From positions 1 to 64,000 of the forward strand of contig NZ_CALPDH010000025.1 in assembly GCF_943193215.1 (NCBI RefSeq): DNA of 64,000 bases, read 5' to 3'. Made by a program: the position numbers and the translations under genes. Source of the stretch: Acetatifactor aquisgranensis (GTDB lineage Bacteria > Bacillota > Clostridia > Lachnospirales > Lachnospiraceae). The notes beneath the pieces are model-generated. The model was not told where the DNA came from. It did no database searches and was given only the letters and a program-made list of their open reading frames with translations. Every line of letters starts with the position of its first letter. Within the stretch, counting starts at the first letter, position 1. Shown piece by piece: positions 14,776 to 23,582 of the stretch.

Positions 14776-16923
14776 TCATCGATACTGCTCCGTCACCGTC
14801 ACTCCGTCCAAACGGCAGGCACGCCCATCTTTCATCTTTGGCCATTTTTCCAGAAATACCGCCGCTTTTTCCTCCAGCGGATATACCACTATCTCCAGCC
14901 TCTCCGGAAAACCAAAGTATCCCAGACTCAAAGGCACCTCCTGACCAGTGTAAAAGTGGTCATTTATCTTCTCCGTCCCGTCGTAAATTTCCATTCGGTC
15001 TCCCGAATAAGATATTTTCAGGAAAGTATCCCTTCCCGCCAGTCGGTTTCCTTTCTCCTTATAGGACACCGCAACCTCATATCTTGCCTTTTCCGCATCC
15101 CTGGAAATCAGGGACACCGCCACGTCAGCCGTATTGTCGTCTGTCTTTCTCTCATATACCGTAAACCGCCCCTCTTGGCCGCACTCCGCAAAGCCCGGCA
15201 GACTCTCTTCCGGCAATCTCGGAAAAGCCCGAATGACCGTATCCGCGCCGCCTGTCACCCTGACCTTTCCCTCCTCTTCCCAGACGAAATCTTCCGCCAG
15301 AATCAGATAATCCTGCCCCAGGCTCAGCTTCTGCGCCGAGAGAGCTTCCTTCCGAGTCAGCTTCAGGATGTCAGCCCGTACATCCCCCTCCCAGCAAAAA
15401 ACCGCGTTCTCACCAGGCAAAGTCCCGCATCCCTGGCTTTCCCCTTTCTCAGGACAGCCTCTTCCGGAAACTTCAGGCACATAATCCCCATAAAAGACCC
15501 AGGTATCCCCCTCGTTCGTCCGCAGCCTGCAGAGAGGCGTGGCGAGCGCCGTGCGCAGGCAGGCATCCCCAAGTTTCAGCATATAGGGAAAGAACCCATA
15601 CTCGCCGTCCTCGATATCCACCGGAGGAAACTTTATCTCCCCGCCCTCGCAGATGCCGGTCAGCACCGTACCGGGATGCCCGTCCATCTTGTGCCGCCTC
15701 TGATAATTATTGAAGAAAACATACCCGCTCCTGCCGTCATGCCTGCAGGACAGCCGCAGGGTATGGAAATCATCCGGCCTGACCCGGTCCGGGCAGACAG
15801 CCGCCTCCATCGCCGCCAGTCCCCCGCCAAATTCCTGCAGGAAAAGAGCCAGCAGCCGCACCTCCCGGTAAGTATCCGAAATCGTGCCATACTGCCTGAT
15901 GGGGGCGTTGAAGTCATAATTGATTTCCGGCAGATCATTGGCATATCCTGTCGCCCGGCTCTCCTGCAAGGTGGAAAGCTTACCCCTGGGATTGCTTCCC
16001 CCATGGTACATATAATAACCCAGCAGAGCGGCTCCGCTGCCCAGTTTGGCTATGGACATGGCGCCGATATCTTTCCCGCCCGCCACCGGTCTTCTGTGGG
16101 AGGTCACCTGCAGCCCTCCGCCCAGTTCCGCCGTGAGGAAAGGAAAACGGGACTCATCAAAGGTAGTCTCCTCTCCCGTGTGATGGTCACAGGCAATCTG
16201 GGCGTCATTGCGCTCATAGCTGAACACGAAATTCGCGTTGGGCTCCAGCTCTGTGACCCTTTGATCCCAGGGAGCCTCACAGTATCCCCCCATCACGGGA
16301 AGCAGGTCCCCGATACAGGCCCCACCCCATCCGGTGGCCGTATACAGAGGCGCCCTGAAACCGATTTCTTTTGCCATGGCAGTGAGCGTGCGCATATGGT
16401 CCTCTCCGGCCTCCCCTTTCAGCCCGCCCACATGCCCGTATTCATTTTCAATCTGTATCCCGATTACCGGGCCGCCGTCCTCATGCAGGAAGCCTTTCGC
16501 CTGTTCATACACCCTTTCCCAATAGCGCCTTACCAAACTCAGATAAGCCGGGTCATCACTGCGCAGCATGACCCCGCCCTTTCCTTTTTCCCGGACCCAG
16601 TCCGGGAAGCCGCCGTTCCTGACTTCTCCGTGCACCCAGGGACCCAGGCGCAGGAATACCAATATCCCCACTTTCCGGCAGGCCTCCAGGAATCCTTTCA
16701 GATTCCTGCATCCGGTAAAGTCGAAGACCCCCTCTTCCTCCTCATGGTGAATCCAAATCACATAGGCGGACACGATTTCCACGCCGCCAGCTTTCATCTT
16801 GCGCAGGGATTCCTCCCACAGCGCCTCCCGGTAACGGCTGTAATGCATCTCCCCCATCACCGGGAACCAGGGACGACCGTCCCTGAGCAGGCATCTGCTC
16901 TCATAACCATATTCTGTACCCAT
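14776..16923 (-). CDS. beta-galactosidase, glycoside hydrolase family 35
   Basis: A 715-residue retaining beta-galactosidase releasing terminal galactose. The N-terminal TIM barrel contains PVMGEMHYSRYR, IQIENEYG with the acid/base Glu (about residue 163), and FLTAELGGG with the nucleophile Glu (about 255). Beta-rich accessory domains fill residues 400-715. No signal peptide, so it acts in the cytoplasm on imported oligosaccharides. ATG 16923 is preferred (GAGG 8 nt upstream); the ATG at 16929 overlaps the LacI gene stop. Overlap with the upstream regulator gene indicates translational coupling. It is the last gene before a terminator. Confidence 0.88.
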   Translation of the reverse strand: MGTEYGYESRCLLRDGRPWFPVMGEMHYSRYREALWEESLRKMKAGGVEIVSAYVIWIHHEEEEGVFDFTGCRNLKGFLEACRKVGILVFLRLGPWVHGEVRNGGFPDWVREKGKGGVMLRSDDPAYLSLVRRYWERVYEQAKGFLHEDGGPVIGIQIENEYGHVGGLKGEAGEDHMRTLTAMAKEIGFRAPLYTATGWGGACIGDLLPVMGGYCEAPWDQRVTELEPNANFVFSYERNDAQIACDHHTGEETTFDESRFPFLTAELGGGLQVTSHRRPVAGGKDIGAMSIAKLGSGAALLGYYMYHGGSNPRGKLSTLQESRATGYANDLPEINYDFNAPIRQYGTISDTYREVRLLALFLQEFGGGLAAMEAAVCPDRVRPDDFHTLRLSCRHDGRSGYVFFNNYQRRHKMDGHPGTVLTGICEGGEIKFPPVDIEDGEYGFFPYMLKLGDACLRTALATPLCRLRTNEGDTWVFYGDYVPEVSGRGCPEKGESQGCGTLPGENAVFCWEGDVRADILKLTRKEALSAQKLSLGQDYLILAEDFVWEEEGKVRVTGGADTVIRAFPRLPEESLPGFAECGQEGRFTVYERKTDDNTADVAVSLISRDAEKARYEVAVSYKEKGNRLAGRDTFLKISYSGDRMEIYDGTEKINDHFYTGQEVPLSLGYFGFPERLEIVVYPLEEKAAVFLEKWPKMKDGRACRLDGVTVTEQYR

Positions 16924-16925
16924 TT

Positions 16926-17927
16926 TCATATCCTCACACTTGTATAAATCCTGTCCGTAGACCTGCGCAGCAGAATCTCATGTTCCATTATCACCTTTTT
17001 CTCGTAATCCTGACCCCGCAGGCAGCGAATCATCTGTTTCCCTATCATATTGCCGATCTTCCTGGCGGATATATTGATTGCGGTAATCTGTGGCGTAAAA
17101 CAGTTCAGGTTGGAGCTGTTGTAGAGGGACGCCACCGCCACGTCCCTGGGAATCCGGTACCCTTCCGCCTGCAGACGGGACACGATTTTGGTGCACACCA
17201 TATCGTCTCCGCATATGATGCATTCCACCTTTTTGGCAAGCATGTCGCTGATGATGGCATCCAGCAGGGCCACCTGCAGGGCGCCCACATAGTAGGCTTG
17301 TCTCTCACCGGGAATCCCGCTCTTCAGCAGCGCGTTGCCAAATCCCTGGTAGCGGCTGCGGTTCACCCGGTAGGACAGATCCTCCACCACCAGGGCGAAC
17401 TTGCTGAATCCTTTGCCGATCAGCAGGGCAGTCAGCTCCTCGCAGGCCGCCTCATTGTCCGTATCCACCTGGATGACCTCCTTTTCATCGCACTGCCCCG
17501 TGACTCCCACAGGGAAATGAATATCCGTCAGATACCGCAGCGCCCTGTCGTTCTCCATATTCCTGGTGAGGATAATCCCGTCCACTTTCTTTTGTTCCGC
17601 AAGCATCTGAATCCCGGAAATGTCGCTGATCGTCTCGGTGGCGATCAGCACATTGAAATCCATGAGGGACGCGGCTTCACAGACGCCCAGCATGCAATCC
17701 TGGAAGTAAGAATTGGCATTCTCATACACATCTGCGGGAAACACCACCCCCAGATTGCCGGTCTTCCCACCCCCATCCGATTCCCGGGACAGATACATCC
17801 CCTGCTGCCCCGCGTATGCCACGATCCTCTCCCTGGTCTTCTCCCCTATCCGTCCCTTTCCGGACAGTGCACGAGAAACCGTGCTCTTTGATACGCCCAG
17901 TTCTCTCGCCATTTCGTCCAATGTCAT
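16926..17927 (-). CDS. LacI family transcriptional regulator
   Basis: A 333-residue sugar-responsive regulator: helix-turn-helix MTLDEMARELGVSKSTVSRA at the N terminus, hinge, then a periplasmic-binding-protein-like effector domain (about 60-325; NLGVVFPADVYEN, DGIILTRNM). It directly precedes and overlaps the GH35 gene and follows the importer genes, so it likely senses a galactoside or its product. TTGCGCAA repeats at 21842-21893 upstream of the importer have the central CG of LacI-family operators and are its best candidate target (inference). Confidence 0.88.
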   Translation of the reverse strand: MTLDEMARELGVSKSTVSRALSGKGRIGEKTRERIVAYAGQQGMYLSRESDGGGKTGNLGVVFPADVYENANSYFQDCMLGVCEAASLMDFNVLIATETISDISGIQMLAEQKKVDGIILTRNMENDRALRYLTDIHFPVGVTGQCDEKEVIQVDTDNEAACEELTALLIGKGFSKFALVVEDLSYRVNRSRYQGFGNALLKSGIPGERQAYYVGALQVALLDAIISDMLAKKVECIICGDDMVCTKIVSRLQAEGYRIPRDVAVASLYNSSNLNCFTPQITAINISARKIGNMIGKQMIRCLRGQDYEKKVIMEHEILLRRSTDRIYTSVRI

Positions 17928-17991
17928 CCTGCTCTCCCTCCTTCCCCTCTATCATAACCCCCATCCGCCGGAAAAGCAAATACTCTATGTA

Positions 17992-18029
17992 GGGGAAAGG
18001 GCTCCCGCTTTGCGCAGCAGCCCTTCCCC
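17992..18029 (-). other. stem-loop between solute-binding protein and LacI genes
   Basis: GGGGAAAGGGCT (17992-18003) and AGCCCTTCCCC (18019-18029) can form a long stem. No clear T-run follows on the minus strand. It may act as an attenuator or mRNA-stabilising element, lowering expression of the regulator and GH35 relative to the binding protein (inference). Confidence 0.5.
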
Positions 18030-18120
18030 ACAGGACGCCGCCAGCGGCAGCCCCTTTCTTTGTCCCGGAATCCCGCGGCGCCGTGAGGCTCCAGTCCCGA
18101 ATCCCCGGTTCGCCCGGGAA

Positions 18121-19719
18121 TCAGTTCGCCTGCTTTTCAGCGATATAGCTCGCCGCCTGGCTCTCCATCTCCGCAAGCACGTCCCGGATGCCGGCGCTCT
18201 CCAGCGCCGTGCGCAAATCCTCGATAGACTGATCCACATCGTTCACCAGGCCGCTCACCAACGGATCGTAGTAATTGCCCATGGCCGCCTCCACTGCCGC
18301 GAACTGGGTGCTCACCTTGGTGGAGTCGAAATTGAAGCCGTCCAGCACATGGGCCTCCTTGATATTGTTGTTCCAGCTCTCTTCCATGGCTTCCCGGACA
18401 TCGTCCAGCGGCGTCTTGTCCTCGATGTATTCCGTCCTCTGGATAGCCGCGTTGTTCCATCCCCAGTTACAGTTACTGGACACGCCAAATCCTGACTCGT
18501 CGATTACTTTGTACTGGTCGTCCCCCACGGCCTCCCAGTGCTTTCCTTCGATGCCCAGCATGGCCAGATCCTGAACCGCCGGATTCGTATAGAACTCGTT
18601 CAGAACCATCATGGCCCTTTCCTTGTTCTTGCTGTTCTGATTGATTGCCACGCCGTTGTTGATATAAGGCTGCACCTTCTTGGGCAGATCGGCGACAGGA
18701 TCTATCAGCGTCACGTTCCAGTCAGGATTCTCCGTATTAGCCTGCTTTCCATAGGTAGTGCAGCTGCCCAGGTTCCAGACCATTCCCGCCGTCCTGCCGG
18801 TGAGCAGTCCCGTCTGGCGCTCATCGCTGGAATTGAGCACATCCGGAGACCAGCAGCCCGCGTCGGCCAGCTCTTTCATCTGCCTGCAATAATCCGTGAA
18901 GCCGTCCCAGTCCAGGAGATAGTAGAAACCGGTGTCTGACGGATCCTGGGTATGATAGAGCACCAGCTCGCCGCCGTGAGGCGCGCCGCCTGTGGTGGCC
19001 AGTCCCTGCGCCTGGAAATACTGATACCATGGCCCGCCCTGGCTGGCGTACATTCCGTCTGCGGCACAGGCCAGGTAAAAGGCTTTCAGCTCATCCCAGG
19101 AGGTAATCTGGTCGATATTGTATTTCTCCATCAGGTCTCCGCGGACAGCCAGTACGTCCTGGGCAAATTCATTCTGATAGTTGGGCACCATGTAAATCTG
19201 TCCGTCAATCTTCGCCTGATCCCATGCGACTTCCGGGACTACCTCCCAGATATCCGGCGCGTAGGTCTGGATGAATTCCTCCGAAAGGGGATAGAATCCC
19301 CCCAGGGATACCGTCTGCTCATAATGGCACCAGCTGGATGCCGTGAAAATCAAGTCGAAATCCTCCTTGGAAGAGAACAGCAGTGAATATTTCGTATCAT
19401 GTTCACCCCAGGAAAGGAAGTCCACGCTTATGGAGCAGTTCAGCTTCTCCTCCAGGATTTCATTGATTTTCCCATAGACCTCGTCAAAATCCGGGGTGCG
19501 TTCCCCTATCAGATACATCTTCAGGTCTACATGTTCGGAGGTATCTGCCCCCCCGGCATCCGAAGCGCTTCCGCCAGCCTCCGCCGAAGCGTTTCCGCCC
19601 TCCGAACCTGAGGCCGCAGAATTCTCCGAGCCTCCCTCCGAACCGCAGCCTGCCAGCAGGCCTGTGGTCATCGCTGCCCCGAGCAGCAGCGCCAATCCTT
19701 TTTTCATCCTGTTTTTCAT
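18121..19719 (-). CDS. extracellular solute-binding lipoprotein, CUT1 (DUF3502 type)
   Basis: A 532-residue lipoprotein capturing an oligosaccharide outside the cell. The signal peptide LALLLGAAMTTGLLAGCGSE contains the lipobox LLAGC; a Ser/Gly/Ala-rich linker follows, then the family 1 binding fold. The end (DPLVSGLVNDVDQSIEDLRT) matches the DUF3502 tail seen in LplA-type proteins. ATG 19717-19719 was chosen for AGGAGGG just upstream; the longer frame to 19782 adds a basic stretch before the signal. Third gene of the importer operon behind the two permeases. No ATPase gene is present, as usual where a shared MsmK-type ATPase serves. Confidence 0.88.
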   Translation of the reverse strand: MKNRMKKGLALLLGAAMTTGLLAGCGSEGGSENSAASGSEGGNASAEAGGSASDAGGADTSEHVDLKMYLIGERTPDFDEVYGKINEILEEKLNCSISVDFLSWGEHDTKYSLLFSSKEDFDLIFTASSWCHYEQTVSLGGFYPLSEEFIQTYAPDIWEVVPEVAWDQAKIDGQIYMVPNYQNEFAQDVLAVRGDLMEKYNIDQITSWDELKAFYLACAADGMYASQGGPWYQYFQAQGLATTGGAPHGGELVLYHTQDPSDTGFYYLLDWDGFTDYCRQMKELADAGCWSPDVLNSSDERQTGLLTGRTAGMVWNLGSCTTYGKQANTENPDWNVTLIDPVADLPKKVQPYINNGVAINQNSKNKERAMMVLNEFYTNPAVQDLAMLGIEGKHWEAVGDDQYKVIDESGFGVSSNCNWGWNNAAIQRTEYIEDKTPLDDVREAMEESWNNNIKEAHVLDGFNFDSTKVSTQFAAVEAAMGNYYDPLVSGLVNDVDQSIEDLRTALESAGIRDVLAEMESQAASYIAEKQAN

Positions 19720-19851
19720 AAAGCCCTCCTTCTGTTTTGCTTTTTTGATATTCCGTGCCCGATTGTTGCGGATTCCCTGCATCCGCCGGCTTATCTCAAC
19801 CGTTTATTACCGGTTTTGACACTTTTCTATTACGGTTTACAGTGCATCCTC

Positions 19852-20778
19852 TTATCCCTTTACCGCGCCGATCGTAATGCCCTGCACGAAATACTTCTGC
19901 ACCATGGGGAACGCCAGTATAATCGGCCCGGTGACCACGATTGTCAGGGCCATCTTCAAGGTCTGGGTAGGCAGCGACATGGAGCTGACCACAGCGCTGT
20001 TCACCGCATTGTTGGAAATCAGCTTTTTGTAAGACTCGATGTTGTTCACCTGCTGGTACAGGAAGTACTGCAGGGGATATTTCTCTTCCGCCTTTATGTA
20101 GAGCATGGCGTTGTACCAATCGTTCCAGTAGGCCAGGGCGATGAACAGGCCCACTGTGGCCAGCGCCGGCTGAATCAGCGGCAGCACAATCTGGAACAGC
20201 GTCCTCACCTCACCGCAGCCGTCAATCCTGGCTGACTCCACAAGGGAATCCGGTATGGAGGAAATATAGCTTTTCATGACCAGCAGGTTGTACACGGAGA
20301 ACACCAGCGGCAGCAGCAGGGCCAAATAGTTGTCCTGCAGCTTCAGGGTCTGGGTGTACAGGATAAAGGTGGGCACCAGGCCGCCGGAGAACAGCGTGGT
20401 GAAGTAGAAGAAAAAGGAGAACTTGTTCCTCCACTCGAAGTCTTTCCTGGACAGCACATACGCGGTCATGGTCTGTATCAGCAGGCCGATGGCCGTGCCG
20501 ACAGCCGTCAGCACAATGGTCGTGGCATAGGCCCGCAGGACTACAATCGGCTCTTTGAACACGGTCTTGTACGCTTCCAGCGATAAATCCTGGGGCAGCA
20601 GCGAGAATCCGTTTGCCGTAATCGCGCTCTCGGAAGAGAAAGAGCCTGCCAGAATCATCAGAAAGGGAATCAGGCACAGCAGGGCTATCAGTCCTGAAAA
20701 ACCGTAGGCGATGATGTTCAGCGCCACCACATCTTTCCCTCTTTTTACTTTGCCTAAATGAGTCGCCTCTTTTGCCAT
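19852..20778 (-). CDS. carbohydrate ABC transporter permease, LplC/YtcP (MalG-like)
   Basis: A 308-residue CUT1 permease with six membrane helices. The cytoplasmic EAA loop that docks the ATPase is seen in DSLVESARIDGCGEVRTLFQ (about residue 200). GGAGAG precedes the ATG at 20778. It lies 22 nt after the partner permease gene and 132 nt before the binding-protein gene, in one operon. Length and the LplC-type N terminus are typical. Confidence 0.9.
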   Translation of the reverse strand: MAKEATHLGKVKRGKDVVALNIIAYGFSGLIALLCLIPFLMILAGSFSSESAITANGFSLLPQDLSLEAYKTVFKEPIVVLRAYATTIVLTAVGTAIGLLIQTMTAYVLSRKDFEWRNKFSFFFYFTTLFSGGLVPTFILYTQTLKLQDNYLALLLPLVFSVYNLLVMKSYISSIPDSLVESARIDGCGEVRTLFQIVLPLIQPALATVGLFIALAYWNDWYNAMLYIKAEEKYPLQYFLYQQVNNIESYKKLISNNAVNSAVVSSMSLPTQTLKMALTIVVTGPIILAFPMVQKYFVQGITIGAVKG

Positions 20779-20800
20779 TTTGCGATTCTCTCCTTTCTGT

Positions 20801-21733
20801 TCAGAACAGCGCGTAGTCCCTGTCGTACAGGCCTACCAGCTTATTGACGATTGTCACTGTGGCGAAGCAGAGCACGGACTGGAACAGGCCGATGGCTGCC
20901 GACATGCCGAAGTCGTTGCTGGAAATCAGGGCGCGCATGGCCAGCGTATCGATGACATCCGTATAGTTGTACAGCAGGCCGTTGCTGCCCACCAGGTTGT
21001 AGAACATGTCGAAGTTGCCCTTGAAAATGCCGCCTACGCTCATCAGCAGCAGGATAATCATGGTAGGCATAATCATGGGAATAGTCACCTTGAAAATCCT
21101 CTGGAACACATTCGCCCCGTCGATGGAGGCCGCCTCATAGACGGAGGTATCGATGCCCATGATGGCTGCCAGGTACATGACAGATCCATATCCCACGCCT
21201 TTCCAGATGTTGAAGAACAGCAGGATAAACGGCCATGCCTGCGGCGTGGTGTAAAAAGCCACCTTTTCTCCGCCCAGGGAGGTGATGATCCGGTTGATGA
21301 AGCCGTAATCCGAGCTGAAGATGTTGAACGCCATGACGCCCACGATGACCCAGGATATGAAATAAGGCAGGAACATCATCGACTGGGAAATCTTCCGGAA
21401 CTTCTTCCCATGGATCTCCGTCAGGAATACCGCCACCGCCACCTGGGTGAATGTCCCCACCAGGATAAAGGCGATGTTATACAGAACCGTGTTCCTGGTC
21501 ACCAGCCCTGCCTGCCCGGACTTGAAGAAGAATTTGAAATTCTCCAGTCCGTTCCAGGGGCTTCCCCAGATGCCGCCGCTGTAATTATACTTCTTGAATG
21601 CCATGACGATGCCCGTCATCGGGTAGTAGGCAAAGACAAGCGTGTAGATTACGGCGGGGGCCAGCATCAGCAGATAAATCCGGTACTTGTGCAGCTTTTT
21701 CAAGAAACCTTTGACTCCGCTTTTTTCTTTCAT
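20801..21733 (-). CDS. carbohydrate ABC transporter permease, LplB/YteP (MalF-like)
   Basis: A 310-residue CUT1 permease, first gene of the importer operon. Helices begin with IYLLMLAPAVIYTLVFAYYP; the EAA loop is VYEAASIDGANVFQRIFKVT (about residue 210). AGGAGGAGCT (21735-21744) precedes the ATG. The promoter lies at 21791-21820 with a paired operator-like repeat further upstream. It works with the 19852 permease, the 18121 binding protein and an ATPase encoded elsewhere. Confidence 0.9.
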   Translation of the reverse strand: MKEKSGVKGFLKKLHKYRIYLLMLAPAVIYTLVFAYYPMTGIVMAFKKYNYSGGIWGSPWNGLENFKFFFKSGQAGLVTRNTVLYNIAFILVGTFTQVAVAVFLTEIHGKKFRKISQSMMFLPYFISWVIVGVMAFNIFSSDYGFINRIITSLGGEKVAFYTTPQAWPFILLFFNIWKGVGYGSVMYLAAIMGIDTSVYEAASIDGANVFQRIFKVTIPMIMPTMIILLLMSVGGIFKGNFDMFYNLVGSNGLLYNYTDVIDTLAMRALISSNDFGMSAAIGLFQSVLCFATVTIVNKLVGLYDRDYALF

Positions 21734-21790
21734 AGCTCCTCCTTTTGTTGCGCGATTTGTTGCTCATTCTTTGTGCTTTATGTTATATAT

Positions 21791-21820
21791 ATTATACATT
21801 TCTTTGGTTTTTATTGTCAA
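21791..21820 (-). promoter_or_regulatory. promoter of sugar importer operon
   Basis: On the minus strand TTGACA (21820-21815) and TATAAT (21796-21791) are separated by 18 nt, both perfect consensus. The start of the first permease gene lies about 58 nt downstream. Confidence 0.85.
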
Positions 21821-21841
21821 TCAGTATTGTTTCTAATATAT

Positions 21842-21893
21842 AAGTTGCGCAAATATGCAATTTTTATAAAAAATATCTAAATTTGCGCAACTT
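21842..21893. promoter_or_regulatory. paired operator-like sites (TTGCGCAA)
   Basis: AAGTTGCGCAAAT (21842-21854) and ATTTGCGCAACTT (21881-21893) are perfect reverse complements, each centred on the 8-bp palindrome TTGCGCAA with a central CG as in LacI-family operators. Centre spacing is 39 bp, close to four helical turns. The pair sits 22 bp upstream of the -35. Related half-sites TTGCGC occur at 21748 and 21906. Confidence 0.6.
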
Positions 21894-21931
21894 TTGCTTT
21901 TCTTGTTGCGCTCCGCCGTAATCTGGGCAAT

Positions 21932-21966
21932 ATAAAAAGACAGCTGCCTTTTATCGGGCAACTGTC
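21932..21966 (-). terminator. terminator after aldo/keto reductase gene
   Basis: Minus-strand GACAGTTGCCC and GGCAGCTGTC form a stem with a short loop, followed by TTTTTATA. It ends the reductase transcript before the importer control region. Confidence 0.75.
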
Positions 21967-22006
21967 TCAAAGGGCCATGCCATGTCACATGCAATCCTTT
22001 TTCCCA

Positions 22007-23185
22007 TCAATATAACTTCAAAAATGCTACGATTTTCCGTCCAACTTTATACGCCGGCCCCTCCAGCTGCCGGCGGGCGTTTTTCAGCTCCTTTCGGATT
22101 TCTATGTGCTGCGGGCAGTGCTTCTCGCATTTTCCGCACTCTATACAATTGGAGGCGGCAGAGGAAGTCCTGCGCATGGCGGTGCACATGAAATACTCCA
22201 TCAACGCGGCCCTCTTCCCCTCGGAACAGCGGCGGTTGTATGCCGCGAAAGTCCCCGGGATGTCCACGTTCTTAGGACATGGCATGCAGTAACCGCAGCC
22301 GGTGCAGCCCACTTTCATCCTGGCGTTGATGGCCCGCACTACTTTCTGGAGCATCTCCTCTTCCTGAACCCTGAGCTCGCCCACGGAAACCTCGGATGCC
22401 GTCTTCACATTGTCCTCCACCATCTCCCGGGAATTCATCCCCGACAGCACACAGGTCACCTCCGGCTGGTTCCACAGCCAGCGCAGCGCCCAGCCTGCCG
22501 GAGTATGCTTCACAGGATATCCCTCGAACAGCGCCTTAGCCTCTCCCGGCAGATTGTTCACCAGCTTCCCGCCCCGCAAAGGCTCCATGATGACCACAGG
22601 GAGCCCCTTTGCCGCAGCATACTGAAGCCCCTTGCGCCCGGCCTGGGTGTTCTCATCCATGTAATTATACTGAATCTGGCAGAAATCCCAGTCATATGCA
22701 TCCACCAGCCGACAGAACATGTCAGAATTTCCATGATAGGAAAAGCCTGCCTGGCGGATTTCGCCGCTATTCTTCTTCTGCTCCAGCCACTCCACTATCC
22801 CCAGGCCTTTCAGCCGCTCCCAGGTCTGCACATCCGTCAGCATGTGCATGAGATAGTAGTCCACATAGTCCGTCCTCAGGCGCTTCAATTGCTCTCTGAA
22901 ATATTTTTCCATGCTGTCCGCCGCTTTGATCAGGTAATGGGGCAGCTTGGTGGCGATGGCTACCTGGTCACGGATATGATTGCGCTCCAAAATCTCCCCC
23001 AGCGCCGCTTCGCTGCCAGGGTACACATACGCTGTATCGTAATAATTCACTCCGCCGCGGAAAGCAGCCATAATCTCCTGCTCCGCCTTGTCGATATCGA
23101 TTTTACCCCCCGCCCTGGAAAACCGCATGCAGCCGTAGCCCAGGATGGAGAGGTCATTGCCGTATTTGTCTTTTCTATAATTCAT
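22007..23185 (-). CDS. aldo/keto reductase with C-terminal 4Fe-4S domain
   Basis: A 392-residue oxidoreductase. The TIM-barrel part holds the catalytic set: Asp and Tyr in VNYYDTAYVYPGSE, Lys in AIATKLP, His in YYLMH. The C terminus has ferredoxin-type cysteines (CTGCGYCMPCPKNVDIP and CIECGKCEKHCPQHIEI), a form common in anaerobic clostridia. Substrate unknown. AAGGAG precedes the ATG. It has its own terminator, so despite adjacency to the sugar importer it is a separate unit. Confidence 0.88.
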   Translation of the reverse strand: MNYRKDKYGNDLSILGYGCMRFSRAGGKIDIDKAEQEIMAAFRGGVNYYDTAYVYPGSEAALGEILERNHIRDQVAIATKLPHYLIKAADSMEKYFREQLKRLRTDYVDYYLMHMLTDVQTWERLKGLGIVEWLEQKKNSGEIRQAGFSYHGNSDMFCRLVDAYDWDFCQIQYNYMDENTQAGRKGLQYAAAKGLPVVIMEPLRGGKLVNNLPGEAKALFEGYPVKHTPAGWALRWLWNQPEVTCVLSGMNSREMVEDNVKTASEVSVGELRVQEEEMLQKVVRAINARMKVGCTGCGYCMPCPKNVDIPGTFAAYNRRCSEGKRAALMEYFMCTAMRRTSSAASNCIECGKCEKHCPQHIEIRKELKNARRQLEGPAYKVGRKIVAFLKLY

Positions 23186-23204
23186 CCGGAAGCTCCTTTA
23201 ACCC

Positions 23205-23495
23205 TTATCTTTTAACTGCCGACACGGAAAGATTCGACCACTCCGCCCACTCCCGCTCCAGAGAATCGCATCTGACAGGAGGTCTGGCCTTCTCAACTTC
23301 CGATTTCAGATTTTCCAGCCATGTGCCGAGTTCCTCCCGGCTGCCATACTCTGCTAATTCCCGCACCCAGAACTGCCTTGCCCGGGGGCATTTTTCTTTC
23401 ATGTCCTTTATCATGACCTGGATATCTCTTTCTTTTTCCGGCCGATGCCTCTCCCTGGCGGGATATGCCGGCTCGGTATATGGGAGTAGCGGATG
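23205..23495 (-). pseudogene. hypothetical fragment upstream of aldo/keto reductase
   Basis: A minus-strand frame of about 96 codons opens after a TGA (23496-23498) and ends at 23205. The part from Met at 23414 (IKDMKEKCPRARQFWVRELA, GSREELGTWLENLKSEVEKA) is strongly helical and protein-like. There is no ribosome site for either start. Probably the tail of a lost gene; no family recognised. Confidence 0.3.
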
Positions 23496-23582
23496 TCACT
23501 GCAGCAGAATTTTCAGATTCCTCTCTCACTTGACAGCCGCCACTTCCACGGAAAATCGCAAGAATCTCCAATATATCTGAAA

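Noticed and set aside
14671..16947. 758-codon open frame antisense to the GH35 gene
   Set aside because: The opposite strand carries an unmistakable GH35 enzyme with catalytic residues; this frame shows no family features.
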